Assembly: GCA_029582165.1 (NCBI GenBank)
Contig: CM055888.1
Coordinates: forward strand, 12,530,001 to 12,594,000
DNA: 64,000 bases
Direction: 5' to 3'
From: Portulaca oleracea
Lineage: Eukaryota; Streptophyta; Magnoliopsida; Caryophyllales; Portulacaceae
Position numbers and translations under genes: made by a program. This document shows, one piece after another, positions 1 through 10,213 of the stretch (positions within the stretch are counted from its first letter, which is position 1; the number at the start of each line of letters is the position of its first letter). Below the pieces are notes generated by a model. It searched no databases and was not told the origin of the DNA. It was given only the letters and a program-made list of their open reading frames with translations.

Positions 1-1
1 T

Positions 2-550
2 GACCCTAAGCATGTCGGTGGTGTAGTTGGTTCTAGTGCTGAATATCTCCAATGGTTGGATGTCGATATCGAGAACGCAACAAAGGAAGGAAACAACTTC
101 CCTGAGCCTGAGGGGCATTTATCGTCATCGTCAACTGAGCAAACAACCCATTTGAAGGAGACGGGAAACCACAACACAAATGCACAATATCCTAAGGAGG
201 ACCAGCCCACATCATCTGAAACTCCCAGCAATAGCGGGTCCTCAAAGGCGGGTCAAGGTCATGATGAAGCAAAGCCAACGGCGGCTCAGGCTTCGCTTCT
301 GAGGGCTATAACTGCCATGGCGGGTGATCAAACCAAGGGAAGTGAGGTTCCAGACCCCCTGAGGGCCGATGCTTTGGAGTCTCTGCTTGAGCTGTGTGCC
401 CGGCTTTTGAGAGAGGACAAACTGGACGAGCTTTCTGGCGTTCTCAAACCTTTTGGAGGAGAAGCTGTCTCCTCACGAGAAACAGCCATATGGTTGACAA
501 AAAGCCTCATGGCAGCACAGAAATCCGCTAAAGGGGACAGTTCTTCATAA
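2..550 (+). CDS. C-terminal exon of a probable NIMA-related (NEK) protein kinase, partial
   Basis: The frame is open from the window edge with no stop and ends at TAA 548-550, so this is the 3' exon of a gene starting outside the window. The visible 182 residues have no kinase motifs. They form a low-complexity Ser/Glu/Thr-rich stretch and then a compact helical end containing [23 protein letters not shown] and [13 protein letters not shown]. From memory of the family, this end resembles the conserved C-terminus of plant NEK5/NEK6-type kinases, which act on cortical microtubules and directional cell growth. The function is inferred from that tail only. The codon at 56 is TTG and not a start; reading is continuous from base 2. 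No neighbour bears on its role. Confidence 0.55.
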   Translation, partial: DPKHVGGVVGSSAEYLQWLDVDIENATKEGNNFPEPEGHLSSSSTEQTTHLKETGNHNTNAQYPKEDQPTSSETPSNSGSSKAGQGHDEAKPTAAQASLLRAITAMAGDQTKGSEVPDPLRADALESLLELCARLLREDKLDELSGVLKPFGGEAVSSRETAIWLTKSLMAAQKSAKGDSSS

Positions 551-1346
551 TATGGGTGAATTTGACTTGGGTATGTATTCTTTACCATATTGAGATTAAG
601 ATTGTTGTTGGGAGTGTTTGCTGTTTGAGTGTTAAGAGGGCTTGCTTGGTTCATGTTTATTGAGGCTTTGGGTGCTTGATTGTGGAGAAATGTAAAGGCG
701 TAGCGGTTGCCAATTGATTGATAGTGATTCCCTTTTAACATGCTGGAATCTATCCTCTTCATGTATGTATGTACGGTGTGTGATATATGTAATTACTGTT
801 TGTGAGAGAAAGATGGTGTTGCATGAGTTTCAGTATGCTTTCAGCAGAACAACAGTTCAGTTTGAAACTTTGAATGGCATAGGAGAATTACATGTTACTT
901 TGCTATAGAAGCTTGTTTTCTGTCTGAAACTTTGTACGGTCTTCATACGAAATTGTCTTTAATTTATGATTGTCATGTAGAATGACAATTTGGTCAAGTT
1001 TTTCACTGATGTGCACTAATTAAAGTAGCAGAATCACACTTTGATAACATCCAGGGAGGTGGGGAAAAAACACAGGAACAATTCTCAAAAGGGGTTCCAA
1101 AGCTTCATTTCTTGTCTCTTTTTTTGGTTTTAAATGCATGCATGCATTACACAAAGCCTTTGCTTTATTCCGACCTAATACACGGATCTATCTCTCACAC
1201 CCTGGATGATGAGGAACAAGAGGAGACCCTAAATCTGAAGTCCATGGAACCGACGAAAAAAGCCAAGGAAAAGAAGAAAAATCCCTTGACGCCGCCATAC
1301 CTAAGATCTCATGCGCGCACATAATAATAACAGTAATAGAGCACAT
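551..1346. other. 3' flank between the kinase-like exon and the AGP23-like gene
   Basis: No coding signal was seen. The first 400 bases are T-rich and are probably the 3' untranslated region of the upstream gene. The rest is the short space to the convergent minus-strand AGP gene, so the two genes are tail to tail. Confidence 0.5.
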
Positions 1347-1823
1347 CTATTGTGCATAGAAGGCTAGGAAGGAGGACAAGACGGAGGCTGCGATGGCGGC
1401 TCCAACAGCGGGGAGGACTGCAATGGAGCCGGCGTGGTGTTCAGGAGCCGGGGCTGACCCAGCAGCTTCTGATGAGGGGCCATTTCCCTTGGGGGCGGCG
1501 GCTCCAGCTCCAGCTGCGGCTCCGGCTCCAGCTGCGGCTCCGGCACCGGCTGCAGCTCCGGCACCGGCTGCAGCTGCTCCGGCGCCGCCTGCTTTCGGGT
1601 TGGCTTGTTCAGTGGCGTTGGCGGGGTTAGTGGCGTTGGCGGGGTTGGTGGCATTGGCAGAGTTGGTGGCGTTGGCGGCAGCTGCAGGTGCAGGGGCCTT
1701 GGCGTGCTTTCCCTTATGCTCGTGCTCGTGCTTCTCCTTCTCCTTGTCCTTCTCAGCCATTGCCACGTTGAAGCAGATTGCAGCAACAAGGACGGCGACA
1801 ACGCATACCTTCTTCATCTCCAT
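1347..1823 (-). CDS. AGP23-like: AGP23-like arabinogalactan protein with expanded repeat region
   Basis: This is a 158-residue secreted, probably GPI-anchored protein. It opens MEMKK and has a hydrophobic signal peptide to about residue 23 (ending NVAMA). It closes with a small-residue hydrophobic tail typical of a GPI signal (ALPAV-like, residues 132-158). The MEMKK start and this tail are hallmarks of the AGP23 arabinogalactan-peptide group, which is normally about 60 residues. Here the mature part is about 110 residues: a Lys/Glu/His-rich block (24-43), an APAPAAAA patch, four NAT N-glycosylation sequons at N51, N57, N63 and N69, an Ala/Gly run of GAGAAA units (79-110), and an SAPAPEHH patch. 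The start was taken at the MEMKK ATG because the signal peptide follows directly; an upstream in-frame extension (to 1892) is Pro/Ser-rich and would bury it. Sites for arabinogalactan addition are few. Confidence 0.75.
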   Translation of the reverse strand: MEMKKVCVVAVLVAAICFNVAMAEKDKEKEKHEHEHKGKHAKAPAPAAAANATNSANATNPANATNPANATEQANPKAGGAGAAAAGAGAAAGAGAAAGAGAAAGAGAAAPKGNGPSSEAAGSAPAPEHHAGSIAVLPAVGAAIAASVLSSFLAFYAQ

Positions 1824-1892
1824 GGCTGCCTGCTCTTTGGATAAAAAGGGAGGGGACTGGGGGGGAATGAAAGAAGAATTGATTTTGATCAA

Positions 1893-2717
1893 TTCAGGTG
1901 GTGTTTCTTTTTTTTTTTATTTTTTATTGGGGTTATTAAAGTGTTGTTATTGGAAAGAGAAGAAGAAGCTTGATGGAGATTCTTGGGTTGGAAGTGGGAC
2001 TAATGAGGAGTATAAATATGAAGTGCTGGGATGTTATTTTTAGGATGCAAATCATGACATGGGGATTCATAACCATCTCATCAGGAGTTTCTGCGGTGGG
2101 ACTTTGATTCTCCCTTCCGCTTAGGATGGAGTGAGACTGTTGCTTCTTCTACTTTCCTATATTTGGCGTCTATAGTTTGTTGATACTTTCCACCGTTTGC
2201 GTATATTTATTTGGATCAAACAGCAAAGTGTGGTTACTGTTATTGAGGCCCTTTACGGCAAACGGGATGTTAAATAATTGGGCCAAATTTAATTATATTT
2301 GATGACTACAACAATAATCATAAATTGTGCCACCCATTTGAGATAACATCAAATAATGTCATAATTTTGGTTTTAAAGATAGGTATCCTCTACGATCAAC
2401 AATTAAACTGTAATTTGTGAAAGATTTCATAGGCATGGCTAGACTTTGTAATTTGGTTTATGTTTACTGTGGTCGGAATGTTCAATGTAACACCCAAAAA
2501 ATATTTATCTGAATTGAGAGAATAAGTGTAGTCACTTTTACTATCATGGTCAATAATTTTAGTAATAGCCTAATAGGAGTCGCAAGTCACACCCTCCTTT
2601 GCTGCGACTCCAACAAGTGAAACAGACACTACAAATGTGCTTTACCGGCGCCATTACAAAAGCTATAAGAAACTATTGTAGAAAGTTTGAAAATCTTACA
2701 AAAAACAATGTCATTTA
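1893..2717. other. Promoter and upstream region of the AGP23-like gene
   Basis: Non-coding, increasingly AT-rich away from the gene. Apart from the TATA-like box at 2011-2020 I see no gene or element before the MITE at 2718. Confidence 0.5.
2011..2020 (-). promoter_or_regulatory. TATA-like box of the AGP23-like gene
   Basis: On the minus strand this reads CATATTTATA, about 190 bp before the ATG at 1823. It is the only good TATA-like match at a plausible distance. Confidence 0.35.
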
Positions 2718-2951
2718 GGCCCTGTTCTTTTATGCGGTATTTTGCGGAACGGTGTGGTGATTTGTGGTGGGATGTGGTGGAATTGTGGTAGGTTATTGGT
2801 ATGTGTGGTAGGTGAGGAGAGAGAATGTAAAACGTAAACGAGAAAAGTGAGGAGAGAGAAAGTAATGATTTGCGGTAAAATGTGGTAGGTTGTGGCAAAT
2901 TGCGGTAGACTGTGGCACCGCAGTTTGCCAACCGCAGAAAAGAACAAGGCC
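2718..2951. mobile_element. Tourist/Harbinger-like MITE, GCGGTA family, copy 1
   Basis: The termini are inverted repeats: GGCCCTGTTCTTTT at the left and the complement of GGCCTTGTTCTTTT at the right. TTA lies on both sides, the 3-bp target duplication of PIF/Harbinger elements. The 234-bp interior is built of TGTGGTG and GCGGTA motifs. There is no coding capacity. It is the best preserved of four related copies (15146, 33872 and 34414). Confidence 0.75.
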
Positions 2952-3277
2952 TTAATATGAATAACATTATCATATATGAACAATAAGCATGTCTAGCTAT
3001 ATTAAAATGTGATCAATACTGTCACTGAGCTTCTTATTGATAGCCTCCAACATCTCACGCAAAGTACAAGCAATAGTTTGTTCATACATTGTGGATGCCA
3101 ATTTTATTAAAAACAAGTACTTTAAGCAACTTCCCACTCCTTGCAAAAATCCCTTGCATGGAGTTTTGTAAGGCTTTTAACCAGACTTTGAGCCTGAATT
3201 CTCTCCTCTATTAACCCATTAAGCCTTAGCAAGTCCTGAAATAAGGGTCTAGTGAGACGAGTCCAATTTTTTTTTTT

Positions 3278-4238
3278 GATAATTAGCGGGTTTAATCCAT
3301 TTTATTAGAAATGTGCTCATAAGCACAAATGAGGCATACAATGGAATAAGTCCATGACCACACACTAAAATCCAGTGAAACTGCTGAAATTAAAATAACC
3401 AACAAAGAGCCAATGACACCAAAAGCCTTTACAACCTGAATTGCATTTTCCCCAACAGAAGTGCAGCACCATCAGTAGCATGACACAATTGTAGCAGCAA
3501 TAGACAACCTGACACACCCATCCTTTCCCTTGAAGTTGGCCATCACTCTTTCCAAAAAGTCTTCCTCTATTTGCCTTTCCCTCTATTCACATACAAAGGA
3601 TTTGCTCAAATAAGGTTTGTCTTGTCTTGTTCTTTCTTTTGTCTTTTCTATCCAACCCTTGCCTGACACCATCAATCAATGCAACCTACAAGCAAAACTA
3701 TTTTACAGGATACACAAATGCTAGCTCCTTTTCTTGATTTCTTTATTGTTTGCTTTGTCTTGTCGCTATCAAAAGTACTTAAGCTTCCTTCAACAAAGCT
3801 ATCTATATCCTTTTCTCCAGTCTCTTGCTTTGCTTTTGAGAACACAACCATGTAAATCTCACGGGTACCAATGTAAGTTGATAGTTAGCCTTCAAAAAAT
3901 TGAATTTCTATGCATCCACACACTTCAAGCAGTAGCAAAGATAGCTTCCATCTACATTGCATTGCATCAAAGATAGAATCTACACACCTTCAGCCCTTCT
4001 TCCAACCAAATGCCAATAAAACCTCTCGCACCTTCCACAGTAGGCAATTACAACAAATATAAATTCATATTCCCCTACCACTGCATTGCCTCTCTATCTC
4101 CACCTCTATAAGCCATTAAACTTTGAGTGTTTGACCTCAATTAACTCCATACAAACTATGCTCTCTTTGCTTATCAACGTTTTGATCCTTTTCTTCTTCA
4201 ACTCCAACCCCACCTCTCTCACACTGATACTCAACTCT
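3278..4238 (-). other. 3' non-coding region of the ORF1-only LINE
   Basis: About 960 bases follow the ORF1 stop on the minus strand. I found no reverse transcriptase, endonuclease or RNase H motif in any frame. The end has AATAAAA followed by a short tail and the A run. Confidence 0.55.
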
Positions 4239-5993
4239 TTATAGTTGAGCCTTCTTCTTCTTTTTGTTTTTCTTTGTCTTCCTCTCATGTTGAATATTTT
4301 CTGCAAAAAGCTCAGTAGTTGCTTCAACACTTCCAATGAATTTCACTCCAATGATGTTAGTAAACTCCATAGCTTCCTGAGCACTTTCTTCTGTTCCTCT
4401 TGATTCAAAGGAACTTTCTTGAATGGTTTCTGTCTCTTGGACTTTCTCTTCAGATTCCTTTGCACCAGTATCTTGGACCACTTCATCATTTGTTGCTGCA
4501 CCAGTCACATTTTCAAAACTCGGTGGTTTTGATATGTCAGAGTTGTTCTCATTCCCTATATCATCGTGTCCTCCCTGTGACTTCCAAGATGCATTTTCAG
4601 ACTCATTCCCAACGCTGTTGGATACTCTAAGAGTCTCTCCTTGGGTGCTGAGCCTCTGTGATATTATTCTCATCTCATTTGAAAGGCCATCATCATCTCC
4701 TTGCAATGATTTTGTATTGGTACTTTCATTTGTGTCTTCTCGATTTGATCCCCTAGCATACCCTTCATTAACTTCCTTTTCTTGGTATTGTGCACTGACG
4801 TTCCCTTCATTAATAATTGCATCTTCATTTGAATTTTGAAAATTCTGTGACTCTTCCCCTTCCTCTTCATCCAGTCGGTTTGAGTCCCCCTGTTGTTCAT
4901 CTTCCATCACTGGAAATGCATCCTCTTCAGATCTCCCACAATGGCTGGAGGTACTGTCTATTTCTTCATTGGACTGATCATCATGATCATTATGGTTGTT
5001 GGGAATCTTTTTCTCACTCTGAACCCTTGGAACCATGTGATACAAGGTTCCTGCTTCATGAACAAAGACCTTGAAAGCTATATTTTCCACATTTAGGACT
5101 ATTTCAGCCTTGATCTTGTTGAATTTGTCTGTGATAATTTGGACTCTCATAACTTCAAATATCTCTGTTCTTTGGATAATGTTTTCCAAGCACACCATTC
5201 TTCCCCATGGCCTGACTATTTCCTCAAAAGTATCCCAAGTCCAAGCATGAGGTGGAACCCCATGAATCTCAAGCCATATCCTTCTCGTGTCTGCGTGCTC
5301 GTAGATTGACCATTTCTTGAACTCAACAAACCATTGTTGTAATTCTTGAGGGTCAGCAAGCACTTCTTCAACTTGCTCTATTGTATCGAAGGTGAGAATG
5401 AATTTGAGGCTTGAAATTGCTGTGACTTTTGAGCATAAACCATAGTTAGAGTGGATCGCATATATGAGTGGTGCAATATCTCTGGGCGTGTCACTGATGC
5501 CAACAATACTCCTCTCTAGCCACTCTTTGAAATCGTGGTTTACCACCCCATTTATAGTGACCTGGTCTTCATGTTGTTCCCCTATCTCCTTCTCCGTTTG
5601 ATGCTCTTCGCTTCTCCAAACTTGCCCATCCTCTTTTCTACGCCAAATCTGCTTCAATGTTGTTCTTCTAGCAAACGTAATTGAGATAGTAGCTCCTCTT
5701 ATTGTCATCTTGTCTAACAATGACACCCCTTTGGCTGCATCTTGTTGGTTCCAAAATTGTACAAAGCCATACCTCCTCCCTGTAGTTTTACTTCTTCTGA
5801 ATGGTATGTGTGTGTTTTTTACCTTCCCCACCCTCTGAAAAATTCCTCTAAGCCCAAACTTATCTAGACTTGCAGGAAGATTGTCTACAAACAATGAGTA
5901 TTGTCTCCACTGTTGTGTTTCTGGCCACCGTCCTTTCTCCATCTCCCTCTCCCTCCCTTTCCTAGATAGAATTATAGAAAAGTGTGTTATCAT
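4239..5993 (-). CDS. LINE ORF1 protein with RRM and DUF4283-like region
   Basis: This is a 584-residue RNA-binding protein of the type encoded by ORF1 of plant L1 LINEs of the RRM-carrying (BNR-like) clade. It would coat the element RNA. An RRM lies at about residues 32-108, with RNP2 LFVDNL (34-39) and RNP1 RRYGFVQF (73-80). A second region at about 155-273 carries WLEIHGVPPHAWTWDTF, the usual core of the DUF4283-like ORF1 segment. The rest is a long acidic Ser/Glu/Asn-rich tail ending in a Lys-rich cluster (KKNKKKKK). The frame runs open into the upstream target duplication; the first ATG inside the element is at 5993, with a second at 5942. The frame is intact, with no internal stop. A host gene derived from a LINE ORF1 cannot be fully excluded, but the flanking duplication favours an element copy. 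Confidence 0.7.
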   Translation of the reverse strand: MITHFSIILSRKGREREMEKGRWPETQQWRQYSLFVDNLPASLDKFGLRGIFQRVGKVKNTHIPFRRSKTTGRRYGFVQFWNQQDAAKGVSLLDKMTIRGATISITFARRTTLKQIWRRKEDGQVWRSEEHQTEKEIGEQHEDQVTINGVVNHDFKEWLERSIVGISDTPRDIAPLIYAIHSNYGLCSKVTAISSLKFILTFDTIEQVEEVLADPQELQQWFVEFKKWSIYEHADTRRIWLEIHGVPPHAWTWDTFEEIVRPWGRMVCLENIIQRTEIFEVMRVQIITDKFNKIKAEIVLNVENIAFKVFVHEAGTLYHMVPRVQSEKKIPNNHNDHDDQSNEEIDSTSSHCGRSEEDAFPVMEDEQQGDSNRLDEEEGEESQNFQNSNEDAIINEGNVSAQYQEKEVNEGYARGSNREDTNESTNTKSLQGDDDGLSNEMRIISQRLSTQGETLRVSNSVGNESENASWKSQGGHDDIGNENNSDISKPPSFENVTGAATNDEVVQDTGAKESEEKVQETETIQESSFESRGTEESAQEAMEFTNIIGVKFIGSVEATTELFAENIQHERKTKKNKKKKKAQL

Positions 5994-6518
5994 ACCTGGG
6001 CTGCACCAAAGGCTGACTTTAGTGCAATCTTGAGACGAGTCCAATTTTTAAAAAAGTATTTTAAGCAACAGGTACAATACATCATTAGCCTATGTAATTT
6101 CATATCATCTGTTTCAATATTTGTTAGCGTGCTAGGATCGGCAATGCAACACAAACAAGTCTAATGGCCAAGCATTCAAAAGATAAAACTCACTTCCTTT
6201 TTTTTGACCGAGTAAAGTCAGTCTTCCTACTGGACCCCAATCTCATACATAACCATATGTAAGTTCTACAAGTTTGGGGAGGGTAAATGGGGAGAACCAA
6301 ACTGCATTCTCATGACAAGTGTGATCTATTAACTCCCCAATTTTTATCCATGGAGGTTTTTTTTTCTTCAACAAAAATTGAACCTTGGCGGGAAACATGG
6401 AACATAGAAACGGTTACCAACTTGGCTACCATAGGTCGTAGGTTGGTTCACAATTGCTTATAAACGATTTCAAAGGTAGTTAAGCATAACAAGCAAGGAT
6501 TTTTTTTTTTTGCTTATA

Positions 6519-6749
6519 CTCTTTCCGTTTTTATTTATCTGTCACCTAGGAAATTGTATTAAAAACTTTGACTATTAATATCTTAATTTATATAATGATT
6601 CATCATACAAAATTGACGTCATTATATTAATAAAAAATAATATTAAAAAAGTATAATATTATTTTTTTTTATAAAAAATTCATTAAAAATTATTGATTAA
6701 AGATTGACAATAAAAACCATAAATGACACATAAAAAAGAACGGAGGAAG
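6519..6749. mobile_element. Stowaway-like MITE
   Basis: This 231-bp element has termini CTCTTTCCGTTT and the complement of CTTCCTCCGTTC, with TA on both sides. It has no coding capacity. The inner motif CACCTAGG is shared, in the opposite orientation, with the element at 41050-41279. Confidence 0.65.
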
Positions 6750-6803
6750 TATATGCCAATACGTCATATAACAATAAGGCATACGGCTATAAGACATAAA
6801 TGT

Positions 6804-7192
6804 CATGTTTGGTAAATGGCCTATTCATTAGTTTATTGATCAAAGTTATTATTGAAAGATTTGACCAAGTCAAAGAGGCTAAAAGAATATTTTTGTAAAT
6901 AATCTATTCATTTGACTGCTTGGTCCAATAGGCTGAAAGGAGGGACTTATTGGAATTAGTCTGTTTTAGAAATGGATATTTTAATTACCTAAGACTTCAC
7001 ATAAATTATGTAAAACGCTATCAATAATAATATGCAAATTGAATTGAGTTATTGACAAATAATATAAACGAAATTTTATCAAATACATTTTTCAGAAACA
7101 ACTATCTGTACCAAATGCTTTCAAACAACTAACTATAAACCACTGGTACAAACAACCAACAGTCAACAACTATCGGTTGTTTGCCAAACATG
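6804..7192. repeat. Possible MITE with CATGTTTGG termini
   Basis: The ends read CATGTTTGGTAAA and the complement of CATGTTTGGCAAA around about 390 AT-rich bases. No convincing target duplication was found, so the boundaries are approximate. Confidence 0.35.
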
Positions 7193-7615
7193 CATGGCCA
7201 CAACCTATTTTTGTTCAAGGATTATTGACCCAAGGGATGACCCATGAAGCTAATGGACAATAAAGTGACCATAAAGTTCCATGCAAGACTATGAGGTTTC
7301 AATTTCTGAGAAATATCCTGTTTAATTTTTTTATGTTTTTGTTTCATATTCTGAGTGGTTTGGGGGCACCTTTCATATTTAGTGCATCCATGGTTATATG
7401 TATTAACAACCATGGTTATACTTAGTGCCACCTACCCTATCGTATCTCGATGTCACCGATTGTTTCAGTCTAAGCCTTCCATCATTGTTTTCCCTTCCTC
7501 ACCCACTCTGTTGTATTGCTAAAGGGAGGAAGACGGAACCCACATAGAAGGTAACCACCCGCAACCTAGTGGCCGCCGCCGTCACTAGACCTTCTGTTCA
7601 TCACTTGCAATCAAC

Positions 7616-7646
<31 letters not shown>

Positions 7647-8704
7647 CCTCCCTCCCTCTCCGCTCTGCCAGAAAAGGAAAGAAGAAGAAGAAGCCAATCT
7701 CGGAAACCACCTCCGACAACCAACTCCACACCCCCTCCCCCCACCGTTCCGTCTTTGTCTTGGTCGGCTCCTCTCATTCCCCACCTCTTTCTTTCCCTTT
7801 GGAATTTGCTCTTTGAATGGGAGGTGGAAGTAGATCTAAAGACCTGCGGGAGGGTGCCCATGATGGTGAACCCATGAGAGTGCATGCCAGAGCGGCACTA
7901 AGTATAACCATAGATGTACTGAGTATGAAACTATGGCTCTTAATTCATATAAACATAAATACACTAAGTATGATATTTGCTCCCGATCCATTCAATATAT
8001 GAAATAAAATGAATAAAAAAATTAAAATGAATATTTCGAAACTTCATAATTTTACTTGAAACTTTGTGGTTCATTTACTTTATGCAACATCCCTTAAAAT
8101 CAACAATCCTTTGCTCAAACAACCAAGTGGATATCCTCAAAGTCAAGCACCGCACTAAAAACAAAATTCATGTTCTTAGGCCGCCAAAATCACAAAGTCT
8201 AAGCCCATTCTAATTTGATTCAATTCATCAAACTTATTGAATGTACGTTAAAATAAAAAATTGAAATGTTTACATTTTGCAGCTAAGTTCTGTACTTTGT
8301 TGAATTTTGTAACTTATGCTACAAAGTCCACATTCTAATTTGGTTTAAATAATAAAAGAAAATTGAAACCCTTAAACCCTTCTCATTAACCAAACACCCC
8401 CCCCCCCCCAAAATCTCAAAAAAAAATGTGTAGGTCTGGGCATGGCTTATAAAAGGCGCATGGCAAGCAAAGGTGTCCATTCTGATTTGATTTAATTTGG
8501 TAAGCCACCCTACATAGTCGTCTTAAACCCAAAGCAAAGAAAGCAAATTAAGACAGAGCACCCAAATTACGTCATCACGTTGTAACCATGTCACTTACAT
8601 ATTCTCTCACAATCAATTCAATTTAAGCTAAAACCACTCCATCTCAAACCTTAGATGCAGCCATTAGTATTTCATGTAATTAACCATGCACATCTTCACC
8701 CTTG
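7193..8704. other. Intergenic region upstream of the 8800 gene
   Basis: No gene is supported. It holds a CT/CCCT microsatellite at about 7615-7660 and a run of about 13 C at about 8397-8409. A Pro/Ser-rich open frame near 7570-7880 is a by-product of the microsatellite. Confidence 0.5.
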
Positions 8705-8712
8705 TATAAATT
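8705..8712 (+). promoter_or_regulatory. TATA box of the 8800 AG-peptide-like gene
   Basis: TATAAATT, 95 bp before the ATG. This fits the spacing seen in the other family members. Confidence 0.55.
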
Positions 8713-8799
8713 CACATCCTTTTGTCCTCCTCTATTCACTGTACCATATCTTACAATAAGATTTATACACCACCATTTTCTTCGATTTGAATTGAAGAC

Positions 8800-9006
8800 A
8801 TGGCAAGTCATTCGGTTAGGGTTAAGTCGTTCTTGTTTGTATCGGTCATGGCGGGTGTGTTGTTCCTCCTAAGCAGTGGACAAGACACAGAGCTGTCACC
8901 ACAGCCGCAGGTTGTAACTGGAGCCGGGTTTAGCAGCGTCCCCAGTTCTAGGGTCTTGATCGTGTCGTCTATGTTGATCTCTCTCGCTGCAGTTATCATG
9001 GCTTGA
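8800..9006 (+). CDS. Diverged AG-peptide-like small GPI-anchored protein
   Basis: This 68-residue intronless ORF has a signal peptide to about residue 27 (ending LLSSG), then QDTELSPQPQVVTGAGFSS, then a hydrophobic GPI-type tail. QD after the cleavage site and GAGFS before the tail match the AG-peptides at 32679, 35409 and 49379. The central Ala-Pro motif is eroded to SPQPQ, so few hydroxyproline sites for arabinogalactan remain. The tail is also unlike the FSLFSLF ending of the others. It is probably an early-diverged member of the same family, acting at the cell surface if expressed. The start is the first ATG after the TATA box and leads straight into the signal peptide. Confidence 0.7.
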   Translation: MASHSVRVKSFLFVSVMAGVLFLLSSGQDTELSPQPQVVTGAGFSSVPSSRVLIVSSMLISLAAVIMA

Positions 9007-9839
9007 AGCATTTCTCTGTTGGGTCACTTTGGTGCATCATATTATCCTTGATACATATTTTCTTCCCTAATAAGCTAGCTCAATGTCATTTCCTTTTGTT
9101 CATCGGCTCATACTACACTCAACCTTGATTTTCCTTTTGTAAATAAATGTTTAAGGCTAAATGTTTCTTTTATGCATAGTTTATAAATAAATTGTAGCAT
9201 TACTACACATAACATATATGTACGCAGTATGCTCCTTGGTCTTTAACCCCTCGATTCATATTTTTTCAGTTGTTTCTCTTTTGATTTTTCTGTTTCTACA
9301 ACGGTCAAATATTTTATGTTGTCTCTGAATGAGAATGTTTGAAACAAGGTCATACAATACCATAGGGGTGACAACTAACAAATGCACCCGTTCCGTCAAT
9401 CAAAGTATTTGGTCAAAAATTTTCATATCCAAACCTTTGGCTGAATTTTAAGGTTATCAAAATATTCAAACTTTAGAATGAATTAATTGGCCAAATTTAA
9501 ACGAATTGAAATCATGAACAAAACCAAAAATTGACTGATTTTAGTGTTTTTTTTTCCAAGTGTCGAATTTAACCAAATGTATGAAATTGAAACTTCAAAT
9601 TTGAGTTATTAACTTTTTTTTTAAAAAAATAAATAGAATTTGGTCAATCTGGACTTGAATAATGAATTTCTTCAAAAAAGCGAGAGATGAACTCAAACAT
9701 AAATGTTATGATTTAAACCAAAATTTGAACTCGTGAAATATGATATATTGATTGCAATGATATAATATACCCCCAAAGAATGTGGGTTTTTTGGATTTAC
9801 GCTATCTGATGCTTGGGTCATTAATTTTTGTTTGGAAAA

Positions 9840-10213
9840 TGATAAATGTCTTGTGCAAGACACATATTATGTGTCTTGTGATTATAAAAAAAACCTATAT
9901 ATTTATAACTTAAATTAGAAAAAAGTTACATGATTGACTTCTATAATTATAATAATATATATAAATTGTATAAAATCACACTTTTATCTATATTTTTTAA
10001 AATTTACAAAAAGACGTCAAAAATATACCCAACGGATGGGGTTCATTCGTTAGGGTGTCAATTTTAATTGTTGGTGTAGCCACACATTCCAAGTTTCTTA
10101 TAATTGATAATTAATAGTACCTTTCAAAAAATTTGGAATTAAAAATGATAATAAGTATTAGTTTTATGAAAATGAAGATACTTAAGCAGTGTCTTGGGGC
10201 AAGACACGTATCA
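9840..10213. repeat. Inverted-terminal repeat element with hairpin ends, copy A
   Basis: The left end is TGATAAATGTCTTGTGCAAG and the right end is the complement of TGATACGTGTCTTGCCCCAAG. Each end contains its own foldback (GTCTTG...CAAGAC). Long stretches match 50241-50583, including CCCAACGGATGGGGTTCATT. There is no ORF, and the superfamily is unknown. Confidence 0.6.

Larger units (their letters stand above)
3272..6030 (-). mobile_element. ORF1-only LINE-like retrotransposon (ORF2 absent)
   Basis: The 19-bp sequence TGAGACGAGTCCAATTTTT occurs perfectly at 3253-3271 and 6031-6049 and flanks this segment as a target duplication. Read on the minus strand, the element starts at 6030. It carries one long ORF (RRM plus DUF4283-like), has about 960 bases of non-coding 3' region, and ends in AATAAAA-containing sequence plus an A run (T run on plus, about 3267-3277). 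This is the anatomy of a plant L1-type insertion made by target-primed reverse transcription. No endonuclease or reverse transcriptase ORF is present anywhere in it. Confidence 0.75.

Noticed and set aside
1112..1324. 70-codon open frame between the kinase-like exon and the AGP23-like gene
   Set aside because: No recognisable features, and it lies in the 3' flank of two convergent genes.
1393..2043. 216-codon plus-strand open frame opposite the AGP23-like gene
   Set aside because: It is the antisense shadow of Ala/Gly/Pro codons. The minus-strand frame has a signal peptide, sequons and a GPI tail, and this one runs into the promoter.
7569..7877. Pro/Ser-rich 102-codon open frame
   Set aside because: Built on a CT microsatellite and low-complexity sequence, with no domain or promoter evidence.
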